This document shows, piece by piece, positions 1-11,828 of a DNA stretch of 64,000 nt. The DNA is from Diplodia intermedia (taxonomy: Eukaryota; Ascomycota; Dothideomycetes; Botryosphaeriales; Botryosphaeriaceae), in contig JAKEKT010000042.1 of assembly GCA_021495925.1 (NCBI GenBank), positions 1 through 64,000 on the forward strand, given 5' to 3'. Position 1 is the stretch's first letter. Every line of letters begins with the position of its first letter. The position numbers and the translations under genes are program-made. The notes under the pieces are model-generated. The model had not been told where the DNA came from, did no database searches, and was given only the letters and a program-made list of their open reading frames with translations.

Positions 1-630
1 GTGGCGTTTAGTGATCGGAGGGATTTGGAGGGGTGCGGGTTGGGGTCGGGGAGGAGTGGTAGTGGGGTAGGAAGGGGTACCCTTGATTTGGCGATGGAGG
101 GTGATCTCCGTCGCGGTGCCTGATAGACAACCCGTCTTGATGGATTTTTGGAGAGATGGGCTAGTTGGGTGTTGGGTTTGTGGGTGATTTGGCGGGAAGG
201 TGGTGTTGAATAAGAGGGACTTCGCTACGTCGAGTCTGTGTGGTACTGGCAATGCCTCTCTTTCTGTTTCTGCAGTCCTCTCTCCTTACTCCCTTTGGTA
301 GGAACAGCATAGTGAATGTAACGAACTAATGTGATAGATAGGTGAACCATTCGTCCGGATGAATGCTTCAACTCCCCTTGTGGGGATCCCGCTCCATGAG
401 CTCCGCATATGCTACAAGTATATGAGCTTCCTCATATACCAGGTTCGTGACAAGCAATACGGCTTATGGCTTTGTCGTACCTCATATCGAGACTTATTCA
501 CTACACTGCATTCTTCCAACTTGAATGAAACGTTTGGCTCTATCATTGCATATGTACTGAGTCTATGGTCACTTGCTCCGAAATGTAACATGAAAGCTGC
601 ATCCGTCTACCCTCCTCATACATGTAGCAT
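1..630. other. left-edge non-coding stretch
   Basis: No convincing gene. The first ~120 bases read open on the minus strand in one frame rich in Pro and Thr, just after a possible acceptor (CTATCAG on the minus strand near 120-127), so the 5' part of a gene running off the left edge is possible but not supported further. The stretch 360-630 is probably the 3' flank of the dehydrogenase that ends at 631. Confidence 0.3.
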
Positions 631-1550
631 CTACCACGGAGGGCAGGCGCCATCGTACTGGTTGATGCCCTCGGCGTGCTCCCAGCCGGGAACGTGGATG
701 TTGAAGAACTTGCCGGTCTCCTCCTTGCCAACGCGGAAGACAATGTCGGTGACGGCCTTGGAGCCCTGCTCGATGGTGAGGTCGGCAGTGGAGCCGCCCA
801 GATCCGTCTGAACCCACTGTTGGAATAGTGTCAGTCCCAGTGTGGGAGGTATGGATGGATGGAGGATGATACTTACACCGGGCGAGACGGCGACGAAGGT
901 GAAGCCCTCGGACGCGAAGGACTGGGAGTATTGGACCGTGAGCATGTTGAGAGCGGCCTTGGAGACCTTGTAGGCAGGGACGGGGAAGAGGGCGTAGGTA
1001 GGGGCCTTGGCGATGGAACCCAGAGTAGTGGAACTACAGAAGTTCCGTTAGCAAAGGTAACCCGAAGGCATTCAGGTTCAACTTACATGTTGACGACCTT
1101 CTTCAAGTTACCCTTCTTCAAGAGCGGCAGGAAAGCGCTCGTGACGTAGTGTACACTGGTGACGTTGATCTTGAAGGTCTCGTCCAGGTCGGTCCTACCG
1201 TAGGTCAGTACAGATGTTACCAGAAGCGTCGAGGAAAATTACATGGTCTCAATGCCGTTGGGGGTGTAGTTCATCACTCCGGCATTGTTGATGATGACAT
1301 CAAGACCTTTGCCGGCAAGCGACTGCTCAACTGTGCTTGCAGCCTTCTTCGCACTCTCCTCGGAGGTGACATCCAGCTGGACGAACTCGACGCGTCCGTT
1401 GGACTCGGAAACCAGCTTCTTGATTCCGTCGGTCTCGCTACGAGCAGAGGCGAACACCTTGCTGACCTCAGAGGAGGGCTTGGAGGCAATCAGGCCGGCA
1501 ATGGCCAGGCCAAGGCCGCGAGAAGAGCCGGTGACGAGGTAAGAAGCCAT
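631..1550 (-). CDS. short-chain dehydrogenase/reductase (classical SDR)
   Basis: Predicted NAD(P)-dependent oxidoreductase of 252 residues in four exons: 1550-1243, 1194-1087, 1033-877 and 816-631. Phases join cleanly and all introns are GT..AG. The N-terminus has the Rossmann TGSSRGLG cofactor motif (about residues 7-14), followed by the NNAG motif (VIINNAGVM) and the catalytic YxxxK (AYKVSKAALN). These are the hallmarks of classical SDRs, and the length is typical. There is no signal peptide, so it is probably cytosolic. The substrate cannot be told; it resembles the sniffer/carbonyl-reductase-like SDRs common in fungi. An A/T-rich CATAAAAG lies about 105 bases upstream. It is the leftmost of a run of redox enzymes and transporters. 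Confidence 0.88.
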
Positions 1551-2192
1551 GGCGACGGGAAAAGCGGTGGTTCAGATGGACGATGATGTTTGAGAATGGA
1601 GAGTGTAGGAAGGCTTGTGTTGATGAAGGTCCAATTGCAGAAGTGCTCGTCTTTTATGTGTGGTCACAAGCACCGAAGGAAGCAGCGCCAACACGTCGGC
1701 CCCCATTGTGATGAATAAGCCGGGGGACACAAAGCGCGGTGTTGGTGCTTAGAAATTAGCGCGCAGGCAACGAGCTGCGTGCGGCTGAAAGAAAAAAGCT
1801 GTATGCACGCTCGTAGTGCGGAGTGCCTCTGGCAGGATCAAAGAAGCTTGTGTTTCTGTGGCTGGGCTGGGCTAGTGCTTACGGCGGGAGGGATGCCATT
1901 TTGGGAGACAGCGGGATGCTTGGGCTCCCGCCCCCACCCCCACGGCCTCCGTACTCCGTATGTACCCTGTAGACAGCCCGCGCCGCCGCACAGACTGCAT
2001 CGCGCCATAGAACCCCGCTACAGGAGGATTCTTTTACGTTTGCGATGCATGCAGCGGACGGCGGGATTTGTAATGCGCTGCTGAGCAATGGACACGTCTT
2101 CGTTCTCACTTCAGCCAGCGTTCAGAAAGCAATTTGATTCATCTACGGTCTAGTCTCCAGTCCTCCATCCACAAACGCCAATCCACCAGCAA
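1551..2192. other. intergenic region upstream of the SDR
   Basis: 5' flank of the SDR and 3' flank of the GMC gene. It holds a C-rich patch near 1930-1950. No gene or RNA is apparent; short open frames here lack family features and splice-consistent extensions. Confidence 0.5.
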
Positions 2193-4161
2193 CTACGGGT
2201 TCAAGATGTCGTGGGCGATCTTCTCGGCCAGGGCGTCTGCGCACAGGTCAGCAAAGCGGTCTCCACCCGCACGAGTCGCATGTCACTTACAGATGGTCGC
2301 AACAGGGTGGCCCGGGGGCAGCAGCGGGAAGGATGAGGCGTCGACGACGCGCAAGCCATCGACGCCGAAGACGCGCGCGCTGGAGTCGACGACGGCGCTG
2401 GAGTCGTTGGCGCGGCCCATGGCGCAGGTGCAGGCGGCGTGGTAGACGGTGCTGACCGTCTTGCGGATGACATCGAGGATCTCGTCGTCGGTGCGCACAT
2501 CGGGGCCGGGGAAGTACTCGGGGCCAATCAGCACGTCCTGCATGGCGGTGGCGGCGAACATCTGGCGCACGCGCTTGTAGCCCTGGACGACGACGGCCCG
2601 GTCCGCCGGGTGCGTCAGCCAGCGCGGATCAATCAGCGGCGCGTCCGCCGTGTCCGCCGACGCGATCGAAACGCTGCCGCGCGACAGCGGCGCCACCAAC
2701 GCCGTCGACACCGTCGCGTAGTTGAAGCCGTCGGCCGGCGCGTCGCGCGCGTAGTCCTGCTGGTAGCCCAGGAACCCGCTCATCGACAGGTACTCGACCT
2801 CGGGCCAGTCGGCCGGGAACGCCGCCAGCGCGCCCCGCGTCGCGTTGTCGAAGGCCGCCCGCTGCGCCGCCGGGATCTTCTCCCACGCCAGGAAGTCGCC
2901 GCCCGAGTTGGTGAGGATGCCCTCCTGCCGCTCGAGGTAGTCCTGCTGCGCCTGCGCCAGCACCGCCGCGTCCGCCAGCGACGACGACGTCACCACGTTC
3001 ACCCGGTACGACGGCCCCATCAGCACGTGGTCCCACATGTTCTGCCCGACGCCCGCGAGGTCTGCGACGACGGGGATGTCGAACTGGTCCAGCGTCGCCT
3101 TGGGGCCCACGCCCGACACCATCAGCAGCTGCGGCGACTGGAACGCGCCGGCCGACACGACGACCTCCTTGGCCGCCGACAGCGTGTACCGCACCCCGGC
3201 CGAGTCGACGACGACGCCCGTGGCCTTCTTGCTGGCGTCGAACAGGATCTTCTTGGCCAGCGTCGACTGGTACACCATCAGCGACGTCTTCTCGAGCGCC
3301 GGCTGCAGGAACGCCGTCTCGGACGACTCGCGCGTCTGCAGCGTGGCGTCGATGTTCTCGAGGACGTACGACGACCCGTTCAGCGAGCCGCTGGTGAAGC
3401 CCTTCTGCGAGCCGATGCCGATCTCGGCGAAGCCCTTCTGCACCCACGACGCCATGGCATTCGCGTAGTTGGAGAAGGTCAGCGACAGCGGCCCGTCGCC
3501 CTTGCCCAGCGTGGCCGCGTCGTACTCGGCCGTCGCGTTGGCCGCGCGGCTGCCCTTCGGCGGCGTGAAGTTCAGGCTCTTCTCGAAGAAGGGCGCGAAG
3601 TTGTCGAACGTGTAGCTGTCGTCGCCCACCTGCTCCGCCCACTTCTGGTACGTGCCGACCGTCCCCCGGTGGTACGCCATGTAGTTGCGCGCCGTGCTGC
3701 CGCCCAGCGTCTTGCCCCGGGCGTAATGCACTTTGGCGTCCAGCAGCTCCTGCGATCCCGCTGTCAGAATGTGGCTTCTCTCCGGGAACAGCAATCTCAG
3801 CACGTACCTTCTGAGGTTCGGTAACAAAGCCCCAGTCCACGCGGTTCGTGTCTTCGGGGTCCTTGCCGGTCCACATGGTGTCGTAGGCCGGGATCTGGCT
3901 CAAGTTTCCATTCTCAATCTCGTAGAAGCTTCCAGCTTCGATGACTGCAACGGAAACACTGGGATCTTCGGCCAGGCGGGCAGCCACCGTCAATCCAGCG
4001 TTGCCGCCGCCGACAACGACATAGTCATACGTCGCGTTCCGCGGAACCCCGAACGAGGAGCCAAGCAGTTTCCGTGCAACGAGCTCACTGCGGGGCGCAA
4101 GTGGGACCGACTGCACCAGGTGTGCACAGAGAAGAGGTGCTAGCAAAGATAGAGAGAACAT
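2193..4161 (-). CDS. secreted GMC (glucose-methanol-choline) family FAD oxidoreductase
   Basis: Flavoenzyme of 618 residues in three exons: 4161-3808, 3749-2291 and 2236-2193. Residues 1-20 form a signal peptide ending near QSVPLAPRS. The ADP-binding motif YDYVVVGGGNAG (about 45-56) binds FAD. The C-terminus has the catalytic His555 (YHAACTCAMG) and the second active-site His599 (GHPVATIY), the latter rebuilt across the last intron. GMC enzymes oxidise alcohols (aryl-alcohols, glucose, choline), often making H2O2. A secreted member next to a divergent secreted laccase suggests extracellular aromatic or lignin-type chemistry or a tailoring role; the substrate is unknown. Exon 2 is very GC-rich, which creates long mirror reading frames that are not genes. 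Confidence 0.93.
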
Positions 4162-5618
4162 GGTGGTATGGATGGGAATGTCGGGCAGAGGAAGGAAAGG
4201 TAAAGTGTGTTGTTGATTGGAATCTCTTGGCCTTCCGGTACTTGAACTCTATATACACAGCTTTCCCTCGAGGCTCAGCTCTCTCCTACGGTGGCTATCC
4301 AGAGGGCGTTCGGCAAACACCATCCTACGGCGTCAATAGATCAAAGTCACACTCATGATAGTCCTGTTGGCAATTCTCCACCTGAAGGCTCCTGTTCATC
4401 CTGTGGCGGCCTATCAGTGCCACCTTGGGGCCAATACACCAACAGTTCAGGTATTTTTGGCGTAGTGCAAGGTGCTCGCGCCATGGTGGCTGAATTCTGA
4501 GTCTCGTCGAGAGCTGTTGGAATTGGGGAGGGGCAATACGACTCGGAAGTTGCCCGCGGGGCGAAGCAAGAGCCTTTACGCGCAAGTCCGAGAGGGACTC
4601 GGGGATGTGACTAAGGCCTCAGCTGGTGGCTGAGTAGCTACGCAAGCAATTGGATACCCAGCCTTCGCTAAAGTGATGAGGCCGGCTAGAAGCGCATGAG
4701 GCAAAAGTCATGACACCAGCTCGTGTCACATCAGGCAAAGCTCTAGAACATGTCCGGAATTAAGGTGATGATGGCACGCGTGGTGACGGCTGACACAACT
4801 GCTGCCTGCAGACGCTCGAGCATTTCCAGCTCCGGGCAAGGCGTGCAACTGCCTTCCGAAAGGGGCGCAAAGATGGCCCCAACGCGCTAAGCAGGCAGGG
4901 GCGGCGGCAGGATCTCGAATCAGCCAAGCCAGATCAAGCGTCCCAGCCTGCCGGGAAGGAGCATGAGATCCCCTGCAGGGCCCCCCACGCTAGGGCGGAC
5001 CGTCTTTATGAAGCTTAGGCAGATGCAAAGGTTGCATAAGCCTCTCCGGCGTGCTCTGGCGCTCTTAGCACCGACTCAGCCCCGGTCAGCAGCCAAAGCC
5101 CTGTCCAGAGCCTCTTTCGGCATCGTCCAAAACCAGCACTCTCCGACTTCCTGCAACCCTTGCGCCGCCTTACGGTTCTCTCCATTCCTTCAACCTCGCT
5201 TCCAGGAAAGAAAGAAAGAAAAAATCCCTCGGGGCTTCCGGACTCCCGGCTATGCATGCTGGACTTGCATGGCGGCTCGCCTGGTTCGCGGGACAGATGC
5301 GTGGCTGTCTGAGCCGCAGCAAATGGTCCTTTGAGCCTCTCTTTGTCCCCATCACACACTACTTCCCAACAGCAGGATGGAATCCTGGCGCCTGGCTGGG
5401 CCAGCGTAGGATCGTGTTGTTGCGGTCGGTGAGGGTTCGTCCGTGATCGGGTGGAAAGGCCCCGCAGGTGCGGGCGAGTCTGGAGAGTGACTGAATGTGG
5501 GAGATGCTGAGTGTACTGCACCTGTGGATTAAATATCGGCTTTGAGATGTACAAGTCACTTTTCGAGTGAGCAGGAGACCCTCAGCTTTGGATTACGCTG
5601 TCAGCTGTCATCGCAATC
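4162..5618. other. 1.46-kb divergent promoter region between GMC oxidoreductase and laccase
   Basis: The two secreted oxidases are transcribed away from this stretch. It holds a TATATA near the GMC side, TTAAATAT at about 5527-5534 upstream of the laccase, and a short GAAA-type repeat near 5207-5222. The open frames here have no signal peptide, domain or splice support. It could coordinate expression of both genes. Confidence 0.5.
4250..4255 (-). promoter_or_regulatory. TATA-like box of the GMC gene
   Basis: TATATA about 90 bases upstream of the GMC start codon, read on the minus strand. Position and sequence fit a core promoter; not otherwise supported. Confidence 0.4.
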
Positions 5619-7530
5619 ATGAAGTGTGCGACTCTTTGGAGTTACCTTGCCTCTGTCCTTACGGTGGGCGCCTCGGCCAGGTGAGACCTCCACCTAGAAT
5701 GGTGCAATTTTGTGTAGCCGCTGACAAGTCCTCTCCAGAAGCCTGACTCGTTCACTGCCTCAGCATGCAACGAATGGACAGTCGAAATGGGGAACTCTGG
5801 ACTGTCCGAGATTCCCCGATTTCCTGACGTCCAACCCACTCCCTGGCGGCTTCCCGTGGGGAGACAGGAGTGGCCTCAGCAATGAACCTTACACGGATGT
5901 GCCAAACACCGGAATCACGAGGTACTACGACTTCAATGTTGCTCGTGGCTACCTCTCTCCGGATGGCTTCAACAAGAGCGGCATCTTCATCAATGGCGAG
6001 TTCCCTGGCCCCGCAATCGAGGCCAATTGGGGAGACATGATCGAGGTGCGCGTGCACAACAACATCACTGGCCCCGAAGAAGGCACTGCGTTCCACTGGC
6101 ACGGCATCACTCAAAAGGGGACTCAGTGGTTCGACGGTGTTCCTGGAGTGTCCCAGTGCCCCATTGCACCAGGTTCCTCCTTTACCTACCGCTTCCGCGC
6201 AGATGTGTACGGCACTTCATGGTGGCATTCACACTTCTCTGCTCAGTACACAGCGGGTGCCTTTGGCCCGTTGATCATCTACGGACCTAAGCATGTCCCT
6301 TACGATGTTGATGTCGGCCCCGTCATTCTTGGTGATTACTACCACCGGGACTATTTTGATGTCCTGGAAGATGCGGCCAGCAATACCACCGACTTCAACA
6401 TCTACGTGCCGTGGTCCGACAACAATCTCATCAACGGCAAGAACAACTACAACTGCTCCATGGCTTCGAGCAACTCAACGTCTGGCAACTCGACTGCGAC
6501 GTGCATCTCCAACGCCGGTCTCGCGCAGTTCAGCTTCCAGCCAGGCAAAACGCACCGTCTGCGCCTCATGAACGTGGGCGCGGCAGCCTTACTCCACTTC
6601 AGCATCGACGGCCACAAGATGCAAGTCATCGCCCAAGACTTCGAGCCCGTCGTGCCCTACGAGGCCGACGTCATCACGCTCGGCGCCGCCCAACGCACCG
6701 ACATCCTCGTCACCGCCGACGCCGCTCCAAACGAGACGTACTGGATCCGCTCCACCATCTCGCTCAACTGCTCCGTCTCGCACAACACCCAAGCCCTCGC
6801 CGTCCTCTCCTACGACACCAACCCCAACCCGCAGGCGCCGCGCAGCGCCATCAGCCCCGCCGCCGCGGCCGCCGACGCGAAGAGCTTCCTCTGCAAGAAC
6901 GACGACCTCGCCCGCACCGTCCCCTTCTACCCCAAGCCCGCCGCCGAGCCCGACGTCACGCAGACCATCAACGTCGACCTCTTCACCAACGCAACCGGGC
7001 ACCACGTGTGGCTGATGAACAACCGCACGCAGCGCACCAACTACAACGAGCCGGTCCTCCTCCTCGCGCAGCAGGGCCGCAACGCGAGCGGCTTCCCGCC
7101 CGAGTGGAACGTGTACGACTTCGGCGGCGCGCGCACGATCCGCATCGTGCTCAACACGGCCTACCAGTCGGCGCACCCGATGCACCTGCACGGCCACTCG
7201 TTCCAGGTGCTGGCCGAGGGCGCCGGCGCGTGGGACGGTTCCGTCGTCGTCAACCCCGCCAACCCCGCCCGCCGCGACACCCACATGCAGCGCCGCTACG
7301 GCCACCTCGTCGTCCAGTTCGAGGCCGACAACCCCGGCGCCTGGAGCTTCCACTGCCACATCGCCTGGCACGCGAGCATGGGGTATAACATCCAGATCTT
7401 GGAGAGGGCCGACGAGCTCGCGGCCGGTGGCGGCGCCGCCGCGATTCCCATGGTGATGGAGCAGACGTGTGTGGATTGGAAGGAGTGGACTGCCAGTAAT
7501 GTGGTCAACCAGATTGATGCTGGGATTTAG
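5619..7530 (+). CDS. laccase (secreted ascomycete multicopper oxidase)
   Basis: Oxidises phenols with reduction of O2 to water; secreted. There are 617 residues in two exons (5619-5680, 5739-7530). The short first exon encodes the signal peptide (MKCATLWSYLASVLTVGASA). All four copper signatures are present: HWHG (140-143), WWHSHF (H184, H186), HPMHLHGH (500-507) and HCHIAWH (559-565). Three cupredoxin domains are implied by length. Two oddities: the residue five after the last copper-ligand His, where Leu, Phe or Met normally sits beside type 1 copper, is Tyr570; and the protein ends in QIDAGI, recalling the DSG(L/V/I) C-terminal plug of asco-laccases. Many N-glycosylation sequons are visible. 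It is divergent from the GMC oxidase. Confidence 0.96.
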
Positions 7531-8639
7531 ACGTGTTGGGTGCCGGCCGTTGCGTGTTGAGCTGGAGGTTGTTGCGTTTGCTTTGTGGATGGCATGGAAG
7601 ATTTCGTACATAGAACGCTGAGTTATTTGAACAAAGACGGGGCTGATTAGAAGCACAATTGGAATGGCATTGAAATATCTACGCCCCTTCATGGACAGTT
7701 GAAATTTTCCTGGCTTTTTGAGAAGTTTCTTTACGGTTATCCAGACAAGTAACGAACTGTGAACAAGTATGTCTTTGTAGCGGTACCTCATTCTTATTGC
7801 AATACTTTGCACTTCACAAGTGACCGGTACGGTTGTACCTGAGGATAGAAAAAGACTTTTCGCAAAATATATGGGCTAGTACGGGAAATAATAGCATGCT
7901 TTGTGCCAATTGCTGCTTCGGCATCTCGATCTGGCGCAGATATACTTGCGTTATTGCGCGAGGTCAACAGTCAACCGATATTCCGCAGCCTTCCGACCCG
8001 GCGAGTTTTATCATTCAAACAACTCCGGGTTGCGAATTATATATGACCGCTAAAATTCGATCAGCTCTTGCGGAATAAATCTCTGAACTTTAAAATGGGA
8101 CATTGTTGTCCATATGAGACAAGCTGTCTTACCCGTGGGCGGACTGCAAGTTGAGTGTTCAGTACTCGGCACTCGTAGCCAACCCGGCGAAGCTGTTCCG
8201 GTAAGAATCACTGCTGAATGTCTGATACTCCAGGTGTCACCACACGAGGCATCAGAACTCAAATTAGTGAAAATAAGCTTCTGACTCTGCTTTGAATTTT
8301 CCCGCTCACGGAAGAACTCAATATCTGAGCTGCGAAGCAGCTGAGACAGCTCACGTCATCTTTAGTGCATTAAGCTGGCAGTATCACGTTGCATAAGGAA
8401 GGATGAAAGGATAATGCAAACGTGTATTTATGTGCAATGCGGTGGGCAGATCTTCTACTCTACTTGGGGAAGGTGATGTGGATAAGGCACCCGTCTCAAA
8501 GGGCCTTTTTTGTACGTGACTGGCGACTGTTGCTTTGTGCTAAGCGAGCGAACAAAAAGAAAAAAAAGAAAACCAATCTACTATGAGCTTTAAAAGACAA
8601 GGAAAAGAGGAAGAAAGATGCAGGATTTCCGTTTGACGT
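7531..8639. other. intergenic, moderately AT-rich
   Basis: 3' flanks of two convergent genes (laccase and isocyanide synthase). 7780-8110 and 8380-8640 are A/T-richer than the flanking genes. No gene, repeat or RNA is recognised. Confidence 0.5.
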
Positions 8640-10306
8640 TCATGCTGCTGCTGCTGCCGCTGCCGCCGCCGCCGCCGCCGCCGCGTTAGCAAACCCAACC
8701 ACCTCCACCGGGCCAGCCGTGTGCACGGCTCTCAGCCTCGCCAGCTTCTCGACTTGCTCCTCGCTGAGGCTCTTCGCCCCGACGACGCCCCGCCGGGGTC
8801 GCACGACCAGGCGGTTCGGGTACAGCGGCTCGAACACGACGTCGGCGTCGTCCCAGTCCCACAGCTCGGACCGCTCGCGGAAGAAGTGGGGGGTGGCGGC
8901 GTCGTCGTCGCGGGCGACGAGGGCGTGCGTGTCGCGCACGCTCTTGGCGTGCACGGTGCTGTAGGAGCCGTCGAGCGCGAGCGCGACGCTGCTGTGCCAC
9001 GGCGTGCGCGGGAACTCGCCGGTGCCGGTGACGATGAGCGGGACGGACAGCTTGACCGCGCCGGTCGAGGGGTGGATGGACAGCCGGACGTAGTCGGGGC
9101 ATTTGGCTTGGAGGAGCTTGGTGAATGACTGTGCGGATCGTTAGCGTTGGTTACACGGCCGGGCGTGGTGGTCGGAGGGGGAGGGCTTACCTCAGCCCGT
9201 ATCATCATGTTGATGGCGACCTTCTTCACGCACTTGCGGAACTTCTGGCCGCTGGTCGCGGTCTTGGAGACCGCGCTGTGGCGCAGGTCGGACTCGAGGA
9301 AGCGGATGAAGCCGCAGTACGTGAGGAGCGTGTCACTGTCTTCGCGCATCATCTCGCGCACCTCCTCTTCGGTGCGGCCGAAGCTGGCCAGGAGTTCCTC
9401 GCGGCACTGTTGCGTGAGAGACAGGTACAGCTCTTTGTCAAGAGTGCGACCCGCCGTATGGCCGAGGATGTCCATGACACGCATGAGCTTGATGTGGCTC
9501 TCGTAGCCCCTTTTGCGGACAATGTCCATGAGCCCTTCGCTGTATGCCCAGGTGTCTTCGTCTGGAATGCCAACGACGTCGTCGAATACCATGCCGTCCG
9601 TGGCGATGTGAACCTCGCCGCCAAGGGGATAAACAACCCTGATATCCTCGCACATCTGGTTGAGGCGGGCAAGAGCAAGCTCTTCGCCCAGGTCGGGCAA
9701 GATTCCAGTGACCTTGTCAACCTTGTTGATCTGCACTGACTGTCAGCGATGTGCTAGAGTAATTGTATGTAAAACTTACACTCTTCCAAGGGAAGGCAGG
9801 CAAGATCATCCGAATGGGCTGATTCTTCTCCAACTGCTGCATGACCTTCTCCACGAACAGTGGCTTGCCAATCCAGCCTGCTGAGTGGTCGCCATCTGGG
9901 GGAGCGAGATGCTTTCCATAGCGCTGAAGAACATCCAGGATGTCACTTGCAAGTTTCTCAAGCTTTTCAGTAGTGGGCTGCTCCACAGGAGTAGCAATGC
10001 CTTTGGTTGCTGTTAGTACGTGGCTGGCAAAGATGATACACAGGCTACTGAGTTCTTACCAGAGTCGTGAATCTCCTCGACAGTGACTTCAGGAACCTTC
10101 TCATCTGCCAAGAGCTCCTCCTGGGCTTCGGAGACGGAAGACTGGATACGGGATGCTTGGCCATCCCAGTCGGAAAGCACCTTTTTGAACTCAAACCCAG
10201 CGGGCAGAGAAAAGGATGTGGCGCTTCCTAGAACTGCCACAAGGAGCTTTTGCACCTGCACCAGACTCTGGAGCTGCTGCTCGATAGAGACAATACGGGC
10301 CTCCAT
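8640..10306 (-). CDS. DIT1/PvcA-family isocyanide synthase
   Basis: 498 residues in four exons: 10306-10060, 10000-9780, 9730-9191 and 9128-8640, all joining in phase. The family (pyoverdine/dityrosine biosynthesis, DIT1_PvcA) turns an amino-acid amine into an isocyanide or a formyl derivative. Seen here: LPAFPWKS (149-156), LPDLGEELAL (167-176), a YPLGGEVHIATDG block ending TDGMVFDD (200-207), RLSIHPS (351-357) and RTPWHS (377-382), all typical family blocks in the right order. The first ~80 residues are an extra heptad-rich, probably coiled-coil segment. The C-terminus is a run of about 14 Ala encoded by a GCN repeat (8643-8690). No fused NRPS, P450 or dioxygenase domain is present, so it is a stand-alone synthase. 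It is divergent from an MFS gene, as yeast DIT1 works with the MFS exporter DTR1; the P450 partner is not in the window. Confidence 0.9.
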
Positions 10307-11828
10307 TGCGAGAACTTGAGAAATAACGAGGGGTTATGGGAAGTAATGAGTGATAGGGTCTCGAAGATTCAACAAAGACAGTGAAACGTGCACGTCAACG
10401 GATCGCTGGAGACTTGGTGTCGAGGCTTGTGGATGCTTGAGCTCGATAGCACCGAGCACATCCCGAATATATATCCTTCATCGACGAGGCCTCTATTCTG
10501 CCACGCAGTGAGTTGGGTCAGAGCGAATTCTCTGCATCCATCCCACTGTCTCGATCCTTCGACCAGGCAGTGCCGAAAGCAGGCAAAGCCCATTGCGGGC
10601 TACTGGATGGCGCAGCACTCACGGCGGAGGTCGGAACAGCGGAATCGGCTCAGCACCTGGGAAGGAGGGCCACGATGTCTTACCCCGGGGTGTCTTCACC
10701 GTGCGTCTCCAGCCCGCTACGATTCGCCAACAGGGATGCACGTTGCTCTCCACTCAGCCGTGGTTCTTCGACCATCACCTCGCAGAAACGGCTCCATGGT
10801 GACATCTGACTGTCTGGCGAGCAGCGTAGCACAAGCCCACGGCGCCAATCGGATTCCGCGGTACGCCTATTGCTGGAAAATGGTGGGATTTTCCCGCAGA
10901 ATCAGGACTCCCATGTAACATTGTGGCTGTCGACGGGGCCGTTGCGAGCATTTCTTGTTCGCTTGATGGCGCAGAGCCTTGATGTCTAGACCCAACGCCT
11001 CCTTGCACGTGCGGTGTGCACCGTGCTCGGGTCGAAATAAGCGTTACCATGCACCCAACAGCCGCTCGAAGCTGCAAGATCAAGCATGCTCGGAGCAATC
11101 CTGGATCCAGCAGCCCGGGAGGCTGTACGTAAAACGCTTGGCTGCTGAGGAGAGACAGAATGCGAGAGCCGCCTCGAAGTGTCCATCTCAGCTGTAACCT
11201 AAGTTTTGCATTAGCTTCCCCGCGTAAGACCCGCGAATGTTCTTCCGCTCGCTCAGCCACTGGTCTAGTCCTAATGCTCGTTGGATATTGTTTTTCTTTC
11301 GTCTCTACAGACAATCCTCTCGTGTTGGTGTGAGCCGTGGGGTAATCCTGCACACACCGCCCGCCCACTAAGCGGGCTCCGCGTTTGACATGCTCTTTCT
11401 GAGGGGCGGACCATCAAAAGCCCCACTAGCTAGCAGGCAGCAGAATTCGGCCCCGGGGGAAACCGTCTCGCACATTGGTACTGCTGATGTTAACTCCGTC
11501 CGACGGAAGGATCACTAGGGGATTGTTGTTGAGTCTTTCGCCTTCGGGGCTCCCGCACAGCGAGGCCGCTGCGGGCCGCGTCCCCGTGTATCCACTGAAG
11601 GATCACCGTTTGTGGAAAGGGTAGGATTGGGGCTCAGTGGCGAAGAGTCTGAGGCCATTTTCCCCTCCGCTAACGCAAGCGTTACAAATCAGCTATTTTC
11701 GTTGCACCCACGACCCCGCTGTGCTGATGGGAGGTGGTTGACTATGGTCTACGACCCCCTCACTTCTGAGCAACTCACCAGCTCCGAACCTTCCTGCCGC
11801 TTTGTCTTCAGAGTTCTCAATTTTCATC
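10307..11828. other. 1.5-kb divergent region between isocyanide synthase and MFS transporter
   Basis: Holds ATATATAT at 10467-10474, about 165 bases upstream of the synthase start. Two long-looking open frames (10388-10918 plus, 10775-11368 minus) overlap each other and show no family features or bias, so they are not called. 11400-11600 has GC-rich blocks with GGAAGGATCAC, a short resemblance to an 18S rRNA end that does not extend. Confidence 0.45.

Noticed and set aside
2439..3824. 461-residue plus-strand open frame rich in Arg, His and Val
   Set aside because: Antisense of the GMC oxidoreductase; composition is that of a GC-rich mirror frame.
5015..5554. 179-residue minus-strand frame in the GMC/laccase promoter region
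   Set aside because: No domain, signal or splice support, and it overlaps other random frames.
10388..11368. Overlapping open frames of 176 (plus) and 197 (minus) residues
   Set aside because: They overlap head to tail, lack family features and codon bias, and lie in a divergent promoter region.
11500..11600. GGAAGGATCAC resembling the 3' end of 18S rRNA
   Set aside because: Only about 10 bases match; the flanks do not continue as rRNA or ITS.
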